A stretch of 64,000 nucleotides of DNA, from the NCBI RefSeq assembly GCF_009192745.1, contig NZ_VTFV01000002.1, forward strand, positions 744,001 through 808,000. Reading direction: 5' to 3'. Positions 55,172 through 63,616 of this stretch are shown one piece after another. The position numbers and the translations under genes are program-made. Under the pieces are notes generated by a model. It did no database searches. It worked only from the letters and a program-made list of their open reading frames with translations, and was not told the DNA's origin. Within the stretch, counting starts at the first letter, position 1, and each line of letters begins with the position of its first letter. This DNA comes from Arthrobacter citreus (lineage in GTDB: Bacteria > Actinomycetota > Actinomycetes > Actinomycetales > Micrococcaceae).

Positions 55172-56566
55172 ATGTCAATGACGACTGCGCGCCGAAAGCT
55201 CTCCCTCTCAGAAAAAGTTGCGACCGGTTACTCACGTTATTTTCCTGATTCTTTGATATTTGCGCTTGTACTAACCGTCATCGCCATGATTCTGGCGCTG
55301 ATCTACACCGACTCGGGGGTAGGGGAGGTGATGGACGCCTGGTTCGTGGGTATTCCCATGCTCTTCACCTTCGCGTTCCAGCTGGCCTTCACTTACGCCG
55401 CAGCCCTAGTCCTCGTTGACACTCCCAGAATCCAGCAGCTCATCCGGCGTCTTGCACAGCTGGTGCGTACGCCGCAGGCGGCCTACATTTACACCGGTAT
55501 CTTCGGTGCGCTGACGTCATTCGTCGGGTGGTACATCGGTCCAGTAGTCACCGCCATTTTTGCCCGGGCCGTGGCCAAGGAATTGAAGGGTGTCGATTAC
55601 CGTCTCATCTCGGCCATTGCTTATTCATCCTTCGTCATTTCCCTGACTGGTATTTCCGGAACGATTCCGCTGTTCGTGGCATCGGAAGGCCCGCTGACGG
55701 AAACCCTGGGTGGGCTCATCGGCCTCCAGGACACTACGTTCTCCGTCATGAACCTGGCCTCGGCCGCCATGATTGTCCTGGCCACGACGGTCACGTTTTA
55801 CTTTATCGCCCGTAACAAGAAGCACGTGGTGTCCTTCGCTGACCTTGCCGTCGGTGCCGCCGACGAGCGGACGGACCGTGTTGAGGACGAAGAGAGCGCC
55901 GACCTGGCAGACGGTGGCAGCTTCGCCTCCCGGGTCAACCGAAGCCGGCTGCCGATCCTCATCATCGGTCTGCTGGGCCTTGGCTACCTGGTCTTCTACT
56001 TTGTCCAGAACGGCCTCAGCGGCCTGGACCTGAACACCGTGGCCTTCATTGCTCTCGTCATGGGACTGCTGGTCCAGCGAAACGCAGTGACATACTCCGC
56101 GTCCTTCGCCCGCAACCTCGTCTCGACCGGCTCAATCATGCTGCAGTTCCCCATCTACGGGGGAATAGCCTCAATTTTCGCCGTGACGGGCCTGGCCGGC
56201 GTGCTCACCGAGGGTCTGGTGAGCATCTCTAACGAGTACACCTACCTGACGATCACATTCCTCATCACGGGGGTGCTGAACCTCTTCGTCCCCTCTGCGG
56301 GATCACAGTTCGTTGCCACAGCTCCCTTCTTCATTCCGGCGGGTGAGAGCTTCGGGATCGACAACACCTTGACGGTGATGGCCATCACCTATGGTGACAT
56401 CTGGACCAACCTGATTCAGCCGTTTTGGGCACTGCTGTACTTTCCGATCCTTGCCGCTGGTACTCGCCTGAGGGTTCGGGACTTTCTAGGGTACTGCCTC
56501 CCCATTCTGGTGGTGGTCGGCATCATCTGGATCATTGCCCTGAACTTCATTCCGCTGCATCTGTGA
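55172..56566 (+). CDS. AtoE-type short-chain fatty acid transporter
   Basis: A membrane protein of 464 residues with about ten to twelve helices, matching the AtoE family of short-chain carboxylate permeases. Conserved stretches seen are GWYIGPVVTAIFARAVAKEL, SLTGISGTIPLFVASEGPL and FVPSAGSQFVATAPFFIPAGESFG. It probably imports the carboxylic acid that the downstream ligase activates. The first 30 codons are less GC-rich than neighbouring genes. First gene of the second operon under the IclR-type element. Confidence 0.88.
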   Translation: MSMTTARRKLSLSEKVATGYSRYFPDSLIFALVLTVIAMILALIYTDSGVGEVMDAWFVGIPMLFTFAFQLAFTYAAALVLVDTPRIQQLIRRLAQLVRTPQAAYIYTGIFGALTSFVGWYIGPVVTAIFARAVAKELKGVDYRLISAIAYSSFVISLTGISGTIPLFVASEGPLTETLGGLIGLQDTTFSVMNLASAAMIVLATTVTFYFIARNKKHVVSFADLAVGAADERTDRVEDEESADLADGGSFASRVNRSRLPILIIGLLGLGYLVFYFVQNGLSGLDLNTVAFIALVMGLLVQRNAVTYSASFARNLVSTGSIMLQFPIYGGIASIFAVTGLAGVLTEGLVSISNEYTYLTITFLITGVLNLFVPSAGSQFVATAPFFIPAGESFGIDNTLTVMAITYGDIWTNLIQPFWALLYFPILAAGTRLRVRDFLGYCLPILVVVGIIWIIALNFIPLHL

Positions 56567-56615
56567 CCGAGAAAAACCAAAATAACCCTGAAACAACGTA
56601 CGTGAGGCCATAAGC

Positions 56616-58043
56616 ATGACCACTCCCCACCGCCCTGCGGTCCGCCCGCCCTACTACTACGAGTCCCTGGACTGGGCAGGGCTCGTCAAGGAGTACGAGC
56701 CGCCCTTCGAGTTCATGACCGGGGCCCGTCTATGGTCCCGGGACCAGATTGCTGAGGAGCAGCTCAAACGGCTGCGGGGTGCAATGTCCCGCGCCGCGAC
56801 GGTTCCGTTCTACCAGCGGTTGTGGGGGGAAGCCGGTTTCCATCCGGAGGACGTCAAATCGCTTGAGGACCTCTCCCGGATGCCCCTCTACACGATCGAC
56901 GACATCCGGGACAGCATCGAACGCCGGCCGCCGTTGGGCGACTATCAAGGCTTGGGCTTCGAAGACGGGGCAGCCACCCCCTTGCGCCTCTACACCAGCG
57001 GCGGTACCACCGGGGCGCCCCGGCCGACCATCTACAGCCAGTGGGACCGGGAGGTAGGCGCTATCCTCAGTGCGCGGACCTTCTACATGCAGGGGGTCCG
57101 CCCTGGCGACGTCGTGATGAATGCGTGGGCATACTCGACCCACAATGCAGCATGGATCATGGACCATGCGCTTTGGCACTGGTTAGGGGCCACCCCCCTG
57201 ACCACCAGCACCGGAAATGTCACGCCCACGGAGAAGCAGGTGGAGCTGGCACACCTCTTTAAGGCATCCTCCATCACCGCCACCTCTGATTATCTTCTGC
57301 ACATCGCGGACACAGCACGGAAGATAGGCCTTGACCCGAAACATGACCTCTCCCTGAAAACCCTGCTTTCGTTTGGGGACACAGCGGCCGTAGAAGAAGC
57401 CTTCGGGGTACCCACGTACGACTCGTACGCCTTCCATGAAGTCCAGTACGTGGCCGCCGAGTGCCACGCAAAAGACGGACTGCACGTCTTCGAGGACGCC
57501 TTCATTGTGGAAGTCGTCGATTTCGAAACAGGTCAACCGCTGCCACCCGGCCATCGGGGCAACCTCGTGGTTACAGCGCTTTACAAGACTGGAACATCGC
57601 AACTGCGCTACAACATCCAGGATATTTCTGCCGCGTATGAGGATGTCGAGTGTGCGTGCGGGAGCCGGCACCGGAAATTGGACTACTTCCAGGGACGAAG
57701 CGACACCATGGTGAAGCTGCGCGGTGTCAATGTCTGGCCGGAGGCGTGCGGCAGGATCGTCCGTGAGCACCCGGGCGTGACCGGTGAATACTTCTGCATC
57801 GCCCAGCGGGTTCAGCCTGAGGGCAAGCCAGCTCGGGACGCCATGACGATCATGGTCGAAACGGTAGAAGGAGCGGAGGGCTCCTTCCAGCTGCGCGCGG
57901 AATTGGAGAAACTGCTCAAGCAAAAAGTCGGAGTCCAGATCGACGTGGAACTCGTCGGCCGTGATTCGCTTCGTGGCCTCACCGGCCACGGAGAACGTGC
58001 CAAGCTCAAGCGGTTCGAGGACCAGCGGACGGTGAACCGGTGA
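56616..58043 (+). CDS. PaaK-like phenylacetate/aryl--CoA ligase family protein
   Basis: An adenylate-forming acyl-CoA ligase of 475 residues. The phosphate loop is LYTSGGTTGAPRPTIYS, later motifs are TYDSYAFHEVQYVAAECHAKDGLHVFED and the hinge region YFQGRSDTMVKLRGVNVWPEACGRIV, and the C-terminal lysine region ends HGERAKLKRFED. These motifs and the length place it with phenylacetate-CoA ligases. True PaaK proteins are about 430 residues and differ in the first 60, so the natural substrate is open. GTGAGG precedes the ATG. It overlaps the next gene by four bases (GTGA). Confidence 0.86.
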   Translation: MTTPHRPAVRPPYYYESLDWAGLVKEYEPPFEFMTGARLWSRDQIAEEQLKRLRGAMSRAATVPFYQRLWGEAGFHPEDVKSLEDLSRMPLYTIDDIRDSIERRPPLGDYQGLGFEDGAATPLRLYTSGGTTGAPRPTIYSQWDREVGAILSARTFYMQGVRPGDVVMNAWAYSTHNAAWIMDHALWHWLGATPLTTSTGNVTPTEKQVELAHLFKASSITATSDYLLHIADTARKIGLDPKHDLSLKTLLSFGDTAAVEEAFGVPTYDSYAFHEVQYVAAECHAKDGLHVFEDAFIVEVVDFETGQPLPPGHRGNLVVTALYKTGTSQLRYNIQDISAAYEDVECACGSRHRKLDYFQGRSDTMVKLRGVNVWPEACGRIVREHPGVTGEYFCIAQRVQPEGKPARDAMTIMVETVEGAEGSFQLRAELEKLLKQKVGVQIDVELVGRDSLRGLTGHGERAKLKRFEDQRTVNR

Positions 58044-59080
58044 AGGCGTACGTTCAGCAGGAGCACGGCCGGCCCGTGGAGGCTGTCGAGATGCCCGATC
58101 CTTCTCCGCAGCACGGAGAGATCGTGGTGTCCGTGGCCAGCTGCGGCCTGAACCATCTGGACCTGTGGCTGAAACAGGGTTCCACGGGCGATGACCTGAG
58201 ACTGCCGCGGGTTCCCGGGAGTGACGTTGTTGGGCGCGTCACTGAGCTGGGAGCGGGCGTTGATCCCGCGCTGGCCGGGAAGAACGTGGTCCTCTACCCG
58301 GGTAGAGGCTGCGGAAACTGTGACTGGTGCTCGTCCGGGCATCCCAGCGCCTGCCGGGGGTTCCGGATCATGGGATATTCCTTCGACGGGGGATATGCCG
58401 AGCAGGTCGTCGTACCTGCTGAATCAGCCATGGTGTTGGGCGATGACCCGGATCCTGCCTGGGCTGCGGTGCCGGTGGCCTACGTGACGGCTTGGAACGC
58501 CCTGGTGACTAAGGGCGGGCTGGAGAAGGGAAAGACGGTAGCGGTCTGGGGAGCTGCGGGAGGTTTGGGTAACGCCGCGCTCCGCCTTGCAAAGGCCATG
58601 GGCGCCATCCCATTGCCGATCGTCGGTTCCGAGGAAAAAGCCTCCTGGTTGGCAGCCACGGGATGGTCCGGGGACATTGTTGTCAGAGGAGAAGACGTGG
58701 CGTCCGAAGTCCGGTCCCTCACCGGCGGACGAGGCGTAGACGTGGTCCTGGATCATGTCGGCGCCGCTGCGGTCAACAGCAGCCTGCGGATGTTGGCGGT
58801 ACGTGGACACCTGGCCTTCTGCGGGGTCACCACAGGGCACAGCGTGGAGATGGATCTGCGGCAGATTTTCGGAAAGCAACTTACGGTTGCGGGAACATGG
58901 ATCGGTGATCCCTCGGACATGCGTGATGTCGTGCGTTTCCTGGACCAGAATCCGCAGGCACTGCCAGTCGTCCAAGCGTCCTATGCATTCGATGACGCCC
59001 GCGCTGCGCAGGACGCCCAGTCCGATCCCGGACGCAGCGGAAAGGTAGTACTGCGTTCGAGTGGACCTGCGCAGGCCTAG
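58040..59080 (+). CDS. Zinc-binding alcohol dehydrogenase family protein
   Basis: A medium-chain dehydrogenase of 346 residues. The structural zinc site is intact (Cys91, Cys94, Cys97, Cys105 in GCGNCDWCSSGHPSAC). The catalytic-zinc region reads SCGLNHLDLW with Cys35 and His39, and the cofactor fold is VAVWGAAGGLGNAALRLAKAMGA. It probably oxidises or reduces a hydroxyl/keto group of a pathway intermediate; similar enzymes act on alicyclic hydroxyacyl-CoA esters. GTG start overlapping the ligase stop. Last gene before the right direct repeat. Confidence 0.87.
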   Translation: MKAYVQQEHGRPVEAVEMPDPSPQHGEIVVSVASCGLNHLDLWLKQGSTGDDLRLPRVPGSDVVGRVTELGAGVDPALAGKNVVLYPGRGCGNCDWCSSGHPSACRGFRIMGYSFDGGYAEQVVVPAESAMVLGDDPDPAWAAVPVAYVTAWNALVTKGGLEKGKTVAVWGAAGGLGNAALRLAKAMGAIPLPIVGSEEKASWLAATGWSGDIVVRGEDVASEVRSLTGGRGVDVVLDHVGAAAVNSSLRMLAVRGHLAFCGVTTGHSVEMDLRQIFGKQLTVAGTWIGDPSDMRDVVRFLDQNPQALPVVQASYAFDDARAAQDAQSDPGRSGKVVLRSSGPAQA

Positions 59081-59096
59081 TGGGGAGCTGGCGGAT

Positions 59097-59130
59097 GTCA
59101 CCTGTTTGACCGCCCCGCCCTGTTCTGCGA
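59097..59130. repeat. 34-bp direct repeat, right copy
   Basis: Matches 50731-50764 at 31 of 34 positions. It ends four bases before the dyad upstream of the thiolase gene. Confidence 0.8.
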
Positions 59131-59133
59131 TTG

Positions 59134-59157
59134 TTTATAGAACGATTGGTCGGTAAA
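59134..59157. promoter_or_regulatory. TetR/PaaR-like operator upstream of thiolase
   Basis: TTTATAGAACGATTGGTCGGTAAA pieces form a dyad: TTTATAGAACGA against TTTACCGACCAA (reverse of the right half), 8 of 12 matching. The half ACCGACC resembles operators of actinobacterial TetR regulators of phenylacetate and fatty-acid genes. The regulator gene is not in the window. Confidence 0.5.
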
Positions 59158-59217
59158 TCCGGCAGCCGTGCGGGCAGCGAAGCCCGGCGGCGAACTGGCA
59201 ACTCTTTGGGAGCAGAC

Positions 59218-60429
59218 ATGGCTGAGGCTTTTCTCGTTGGCGGAGTGCGGACCCCGGTGGGCCGCTACGGAGGTGCGCTGTCCAGCGTCCGTCCCGATGA
59301 CCTCGCAGCACTGACACTGCGTGAACTCGTAGCCCGCGAAGGCCTGGACCCCGCCGTCGTGGACGAAGTCATCCTCGGCAATGCCAACGGTGCAGGCGAA
59401 GAAAACCGCAACGTGGCACGCATGGCTGCCCTCCTGGCAGGGTTCCCGGACACCGTCCCGGGCATCACCGTGAACCGCCTTTGCGCCTCGGGCCTCTCCG
59501 CGATCATCATGGCCTCGCACATGATCAAGGCAGGCGCCGCGGACATCGTCATCGCCGGCGGCACTGAGTCCATGAGCCGTGCTCCCTGGGTAACCGAGAA
59601 GCCGACCAAGGCCTTCGCCAAGCCCGGAGACACCTTCGACACCTCGATCGGCTGGCGCTTCGCCAACGAACGCTTCGTCTCCGGCGATCTCTCCCGCGAC
59701 GGGAAGATGACGTACTCGATGCCGGAAACCGCCGAAGAACTGGCTTCCACGGACAGCATTTCCCGCGAAGACGCCGACGCGTTCGCCGTCCGCTCGCACG
59801 AAAAGGCCCTGGCTGCCATCGCCGCCGGACGCTTCAAGGACGAAATCGTTCCCGTCACCATCAAGGGCCGCAAGGGCGATACCGTCGTAGACACCGACGA
59901 AGGACCCCGCGAAGGCACCACCCTGGAGGTCCTCTCCAAACTGCGCCCCGTGGTCAAGCCCGGGGGCATCGTCACGGCAGGCAACGCCAGCTCCCTGAAC
60001 GACGGCGCCTCGGCGATCATCATCGCCTCCGAGCGCGCTATCAAGGAATACGGCCTCACCGCCCGCGCCCGGATCGTCGACGGCGCCTCCGCCGGTGTCC
60101 CGCCGGAAATCATGGGCATCGGTCCTGTTCCGGCCACGCAGAAGGTCCTGCAGCGCAGCGGCATCAGCCTGGACCAGGTTGGCGCCTTCGAGCTCAACGA
60201 AGCCTTCGCCACCCAGTCCCTGGCCTGCATCCGCCGCCTCGGCGTTGACGAGGGAATCGTGAACAACGACGGCGGCGCCATCGCCCTGGGCCACCCGCTC
60301 GGCTCCTCCGGCTCCCGTATCGCCATCACGCTGCTGGGCCGCATGGAACGCGAAGGCGCCTCCCACGGCATCGCGACCATGTGCGTGGGCGTCGGCCAGG
60401 GCACTGCCATGCTGATCGAGGCCGTGTAG
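59218..60429 (+). CDS. paaJ: Acyl-CoA thiolase, PaaJ/PcaF-like
   Basis: Cleaves a 3-oxoacyl-CoA, probably 3-oxoadipyl-CoA, to acetyl-CoA and succinyl-CoA. The 403-residue protein begins AFLVGGVRTPVGRYGGALSSVRPDDLAA, close to the PaaJ/PcaF start. The nucleophile is Cys89 (NRLCASG), with ELNEAFATQ, the His in NNDGGAIALGHPLGSSGSR, and the second Cys in ATMCVGVGQGTA. The ATG at 59218 with GGGAG is preferred; an in-frame ATG at 59131 would add 29 unrelated residues and overlap the operator. First of a three-gene operon. Confidence 0.92.
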   Translation: MAEAFLVGGVRTPVGRYGGALSSVRPDDLAALTLRELVAREGLDPAVVDEVILGNANGAGEENRNVARMAALLAGFPDTVPGITVNRLCASGLSAIIMASHMIKAGAADIVIAGGTESMSRAPWVTEKPTKAFAKPGDTFDTSIGWRFANERFVSGDLSRDGKMTYSMPETAEELASTDSISREDADAFAVRSHEKALAAIAAGRFKDEIVPVTIKGRKGDTVVDTDEGPREGTTLEVLSKLRPVVKPGGIVTAGNASSLNDGASAIIIASERAIKEYGLTARARIVDGASAGVPPEIMGIGPVPATQKVLQRSGISLDQVGAFELNEAFATQSLACIRRLGVDEGIVNNDGGAIALGHPLGSSGSRIAITLLGRMEREGASHGIATMCVGVGQGTAMLIEAV

Positions 60430-61184
60430 TGCAGGACTTTTCGCACTTCACCACGCTCAAGGTCACCGTCGGGGAAGACCGCATCTCTGCGGTCCTGAAC
60501 CGGCCGGAGGTCCGCAATGCCATTGACCAGGCCATGGTCGATGAGCTGCACGCCCTCTGTGCGGAACTCGAGAACAATCCGAAGATCCTGATCCTCTCCG
60601 GCACCGACGGCATTTTCGCCTCCGGCGCGGACATCGCGCAGCTGCGCGAACGCCGTCGGGACGACGCACTGCGCGGCATCAACTCGACCATCTTCCACCG
60701 CATCGCCAAGCTGCCCATGCCGGTGATCGCCGCGCTGGACGGCTACGCGCTGGGCGGGGGAGCGGAGCTGGCATTCGCCGCCGACTTCCGCATCAGTACG
60801 CCGTCGGTGAAGATCGGCAACCCGGAAACCTCGCTCGGCATCATGGCCGCAGCCGGAGCCACCTGGCGCCTGAAGGAACTCGTCGGAGAACCCCTGGCTA
60901 AGGAAATCCTGCTGGCCGGACGCATCCTGAACGCTGAGGAAGCCCTGGCCGCGCGGCTGGTCACCGAGGTCCACGACGCGGAGAACCTGCTGGACGCTGC
61001 CAATGCACTGGCTGACCGGATCGCCAAGCAGGATCCGCTGGCCGTCCGCATTACCAAGTCCGTGTTCCATGCGCCCGCCGAGGCGCACCCCGTGATCGAC
61101 ACCCTCGCCCAGGGCATCCTCTTCGAGTCCGAGGCGAAGTTCGACCGTATGCAGGCATTCCTGGAAAGGAAGAAAAAGAAATGA
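60429..61184 (+). CDS. Enoyl-CoA hydratase, PaaF/PaaG-like
   Basis: A 251-residue crotonase. Both catalytic glutamates are present (Glu133 in GNPETSLG, Glu159 in LAKEILLAG), with the oxyanion hole GIFASGADIAQL. It probably hydrates 2,3-dehydroadipyl-CoA, or acts as isomerase, in the lower phenylacetate pathway. The start is a GTG sharing one base with the thiolase stop (TAGTG); an ATG-type start further upstream at 60381 lies inside paaJ and is not plausible. It overlaps the next gene by four bases. Confidence 0.88.
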   Translation: MQDFSHFTTLKVTVGEDRISAVLNRPEVRNAIDQAMVDELHALCAELENNPKILILSGTDGIFASGADIAQLRERRRDDALRGINSTIFHRIAKLPMPVIAALDGYALGGGAELAFAADFRISTPSVKIGNPETSLGIMAAAGATWRLKELVGEPLAKEILLAGRILNAEEALAARLVTEVHDAENLLDAANALADRIAKQDPLAVRITKSVFHAPAEAHPVIDTLAQGILFESEAKFDRMQAFLERKKKK

Positions 61185-62029
61185 CAGTTCCCTCCAAGGT
61201 TGGTGTCCTCGGCGGCGGCCGCATGGGTGCGGGCATCGCCCACGCCTTCTGCACGGCCGGTGCCTCCGTCGTCGTCGTCGAGCGTGACGAGCAGGCCGCC
61301 AGTGCAGCCTACGAGCGCGTTGCCTCCAATCTCGCCAAGAGCGTTGAGCGCGGCACCACCGAGGAGACCCTCGATGCCCTGGTGGCCCGGCTCAGCGTCT
61401 CCACAGACTATGCAGACTTCGCCGGTGCCGGCCTGGTGGTCGAGGCAGTTCCGGAAGACTTTTCCCTGAAGGCGACCGCGCTGACGGCTGTGGAGGAACA
61501 GCTCGACGCCGATGCCTGGCTCGCGTCGAACACCTCCTCGCTGTCTGTTTCGGAGCTGGCGGAGAAGCTGCAGCGCCCGGAGCGGTTCTGCGGACTGCAC
61601 TTCTTCAACCCCGTTCCCGCGTCCACCCTCATCGAAGTGGTCCTGGGCAAGCAGACCTCCGAGGAGCTGGCTTCCGCCGCCCGGACCTGGGTGGCCGACC
61701 TGGGCAAGACGCCCGTCGTCGTCAATGACGCTCCCGGTTTCGCCAGCTCACGCCTGGGCGTGGCCATTGCCCTGGAGGCGATGCGTATGGTCGAAGAAGG
61801 CGTTGCCTCTGCCGAGGACATCGACGCTGCCATGGTCCTGGGCTACAAGCACCCGACCGGCCCGCTGAAGACCACGGACATTGTGGGACTGGACGTGCGC
61901 CTGGGCATCGCGGAGTACCTCGCGTCCACCCTTGGCCCCCGCTTCGAGCCGCCGCAGATCCTCCGGGACAAGGTTGCCCGCGGCGAACTCGGCCGCAAGA
62001 CCGGCAAGGGCTTCTTCGACTGGAGCTAG
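61181..62029 (+). CDS. 3-hydroxyacyl-CoA dehydrogenase (PaaH / 3-hydroxybutyryl-CoA type)
   Basis: A 282-residue single-domain dehydrogenase oxidising a short 3-hydroxyacyl-CoA with NAD+. The Rossmann fold is VGVLGGGRMGAGIAHAFCTAG, the catalytic His region GLHFFNPVPASTLIEVVLG, and the C-terminal helices end RGELGRKTGKGFFDW. With the thiolase and hydratase it completes a beta-oxidation trio. A terminator follows. Confidence 0.9.
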   Translation: MTVPSKVGVLGGGRMGAGIAHAFCTAGASVVVVERDEQAASAAYERVASNLAKSVERGTTEETLDALVARLSVSTDYADFAGAGLVVEAVPEDFSLKATALTAVEEQLDADAWLASNTSSLSVSELAEKLQRPERFCGLHFFNPVPASTLIEVVLGKQTSEELASAARTWVADLGKTPVVVNDAPGFASSRLGVAIALEAMRMVEEGVASAEDIDAAMVLGYKHPTGPLKTTDIVGLDVRLGIAEYLASTLGPRFEPPQILRDKVARGELGRKTGKGFFDWS

Positions 62030-62042
62030 TTTGCGCCTGGCA

Positions 62043-62091
62043 GCAGCCCGCATGCGTCGCCTGTTGAGGGAGCATGCGGGCTGCCGCTTTT
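62043..62091 (+). terminator. Rho-independent terminator after the paa-type operon
   Basis: GCAGCCCGCATGC (62043-62055) pairs with GCATGCGGGCTGC (62072-62084), followed by CGCTTTT. It starts 14 bases after the dehydrogenase stop. Confidence 0.88.
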
Positions 62092-62122
62092 AAGGTCTGC
62101 GATGTCCGCGAAGCCGGCGCCG

Positions 62123-62680
62123 TCAGCGGGCGGCGTCGATCCCTGCACGCCACCCCGGAGCCCGGCCACCGCGCGGCGGATGCAGCTCGGCGGCATCGAT
62201 GCCTGAGGTTTGAAGCAGCCAGGAGATCAGGGAGTTCGAATTCCACATGTCTCCGCCGGGCATCTTCGCACCCCACACCAGGCACGGTACCCGGGGCACG
62301 CGCTGCAGCAGCGCCCCGGCGTCCCCGGCGGGCAGGCTGAACAGGTCCGGAGGTTCCAGGGCGTAGGCGAGATCGGGAATATCACCGTCCCGCCAGCAGC
62401 GGACCTCATACCGGAACAGTTTCAGTACCCCGAGCCGCTGCGCGCCTACGGGGCCGGTTGCCACCACTCCCCGCGGTTCGGAGCCCTGGCCCCACGCCGG
62501 CGTCATCTCAATCGTGTACCGGGTCCCGGCGGTCACTTCCAGGGCTGCATGGAACAGCGGCTGGGGGCGGCGGTGCTCGCGGGCGGAGCGCCAAAGCTCC
62601 CACCACCGGCTCGTGTGGATCACCACGTGCCCTCCGGCACCGACGGGCAGCCACCATAACTTCACCTCGGCCCTGCCCAT
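62123..62680 (-). CDS. Conserved hypothetical protein, 185 aa
   Basis: A soluble protein with no signal peptide. The segment RVPCLVWGAKMPGGDMWNSNSLISWLL is strongly conserved-looking and contains a possible active-site cluster (Asp, Asn, Ser). The N-terminal GHVVIHTSRWWELWRSAREHRRPQPLFHAALEVTAGTRYTIEM is a beta-rich region. Similar proteins occur widely in actinobacteria without known function. It converges on the terminator of the paa-type operon. Confidence 0.72.
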   Translation of the reverse strand: MGRAEVKLWWLPVGAGGHVVIHTSRWWELWRSAREHRRPQPLFHAALEVTAGTRYTIEMTPAWGQGSEPRGVVATGPVGAQRLGVLKLFRYEVRCWRDGDIPDLAYALEPPDLFSLPAGDAGALLQRVPRVPCLVWGAKMPGGDMWNSNSLISWLLQTSGIDAAELHPPRGGRAPGWRAGIDAAR

Positions 62681-62717
62681 CCGGTGCCTCCCTGGTTCCG
62701 GCGCGAAGGCCCGAAGG

Positions 62718-63521
62718 CTAAGACCTGGCCACCGGCTGCTGCAGCTCAGTCACCCAGTCCGCCTGGTCCGCTGACTCCGACCGAAGGTACACCTCGCGGC
62801 ACGGACCTGACAGGGTCAAACCCCGCGCAATGATCTCTGCGTGCACTGCCTGCCAGCTCTCGCCGATGCGCTCCATCGAACCGAGGTGGACTCCGCAGAC
62901 TGCCTCCGTAACCGCCGGCAGCTCTACCGCCTCGGCGCCGTCGGGCACGGGGCCCGTGTGCGCGAACCCGGCGGTGATCCGCAGGCCGTCCTCGCCCATA
63001 TCGTATTCCGCCACCGGCACACCGCCCGGTGTGCCGGAGGCGGACAGGAGGGTTGCGACGGCATCGAAGAGGGGCCCGACGACGCCGGGGACCTCGGGCT
63101 GTTCGGACACCACGGCGCTGCGGGCAGCGAGCCGGATGGCCGGGAGGGGCTTTTCAATGATTTCGATCTGGGCCATGGCATTTTCCTTTTCAATAAGGTG
63201 GAGCCTGCGCTCAACGTCGATGAGCCGTGCCGCCGCTACCCTCGCCTCTTCGGCGACTTCCGCTCTCCGGAGGCGAAGCAGGCCGGCGATCCGGCCGGAG
63301 TCCACCCCGGAAGCGAGCATCGCGGAAATATCGTCCAGGCCGAAGCCCAGGGAACGCAGCGCCACAATCCGGTGCAGCCTCTCAAGCTGGGACGGATCGT
63401 AGGAGCGGTAACCGCTGAACTCATCCACGTGAGCGGGCACGAGCAGGCCGGCGGTGTCCCAGTGCCGCAGCATGCGGTGGGTTACCTGGCCGATCTGCGC
63501 GAACGCTCCGATGGTTAACAT
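62718..63521 (-). CDS. MerR family regulator with GyrI-like ligand domain
   Basis: A 267-residue regulator of BmrR layout. The N-terminal MerR domain is LTIGAFAQIGQVTHRMLRHWDTAGLLVPAHVDEFSGYRSYDPSQLERL, followed by a dimerisation helix of about residues 85-115. A GyrI-like effector-binding domain runs from about 118 to the end. Such proteins sense lipophilic cations or drugs and activate efflux genes from over-long promoter spacers. No obvious target lies next to it; the divergent phosphatase gene starts about 95 bp away. Confidence 0.88.
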   Translation of the reverse strand: MLTIGAFAQIGQVTHRMLRHWDTAGLLVPAHVDEFSGYRSYDPSQLERLHRIVALRSLGFGLDDISAMLASGVDSGRIAGLLRLRRAEVAEEARVAAARLIDVERRLHLIEKENAMAQIEIIEKPLPAIRLAARSAVVSEQPEVPGVVGPLFDAVATLLSASGTPGGVPVAEYDMGEDGLRITAGFAHTGPVPDGAEAVELPAVTEAVCGVHLGSMERIGESWQAVHAEIIARGLTLSGPCREVYLRSESADQADWVTELQQPVARS

Positions 63522-63616
63522 GTCTCAGTTCTCCTGCCTGCCACAGTGTCAGGGTCAAGTATCGCCTCCGAACGGCTTTCCGGGTGCCCGGCAGCGGTAC
63601 CGCCTACGCTGGAGGA

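Noticed and set aside
59131-59217. ATG at 59131 as the start of the thiolase
   Set aside because: It would place the operator dyad inside the coding region and add 29 residues unlike any thiolase start; the ATG at 59218 has a good ribosome site and the family N-terminus.
59265-61088. 607-residue minus-strand frame opposite the paaJ-like operon
   Set aside because: A shadow of strongly biased codons in the plus-strand thiolase and hydratase genes; Ser/Arg/Ala-rich with no domain.
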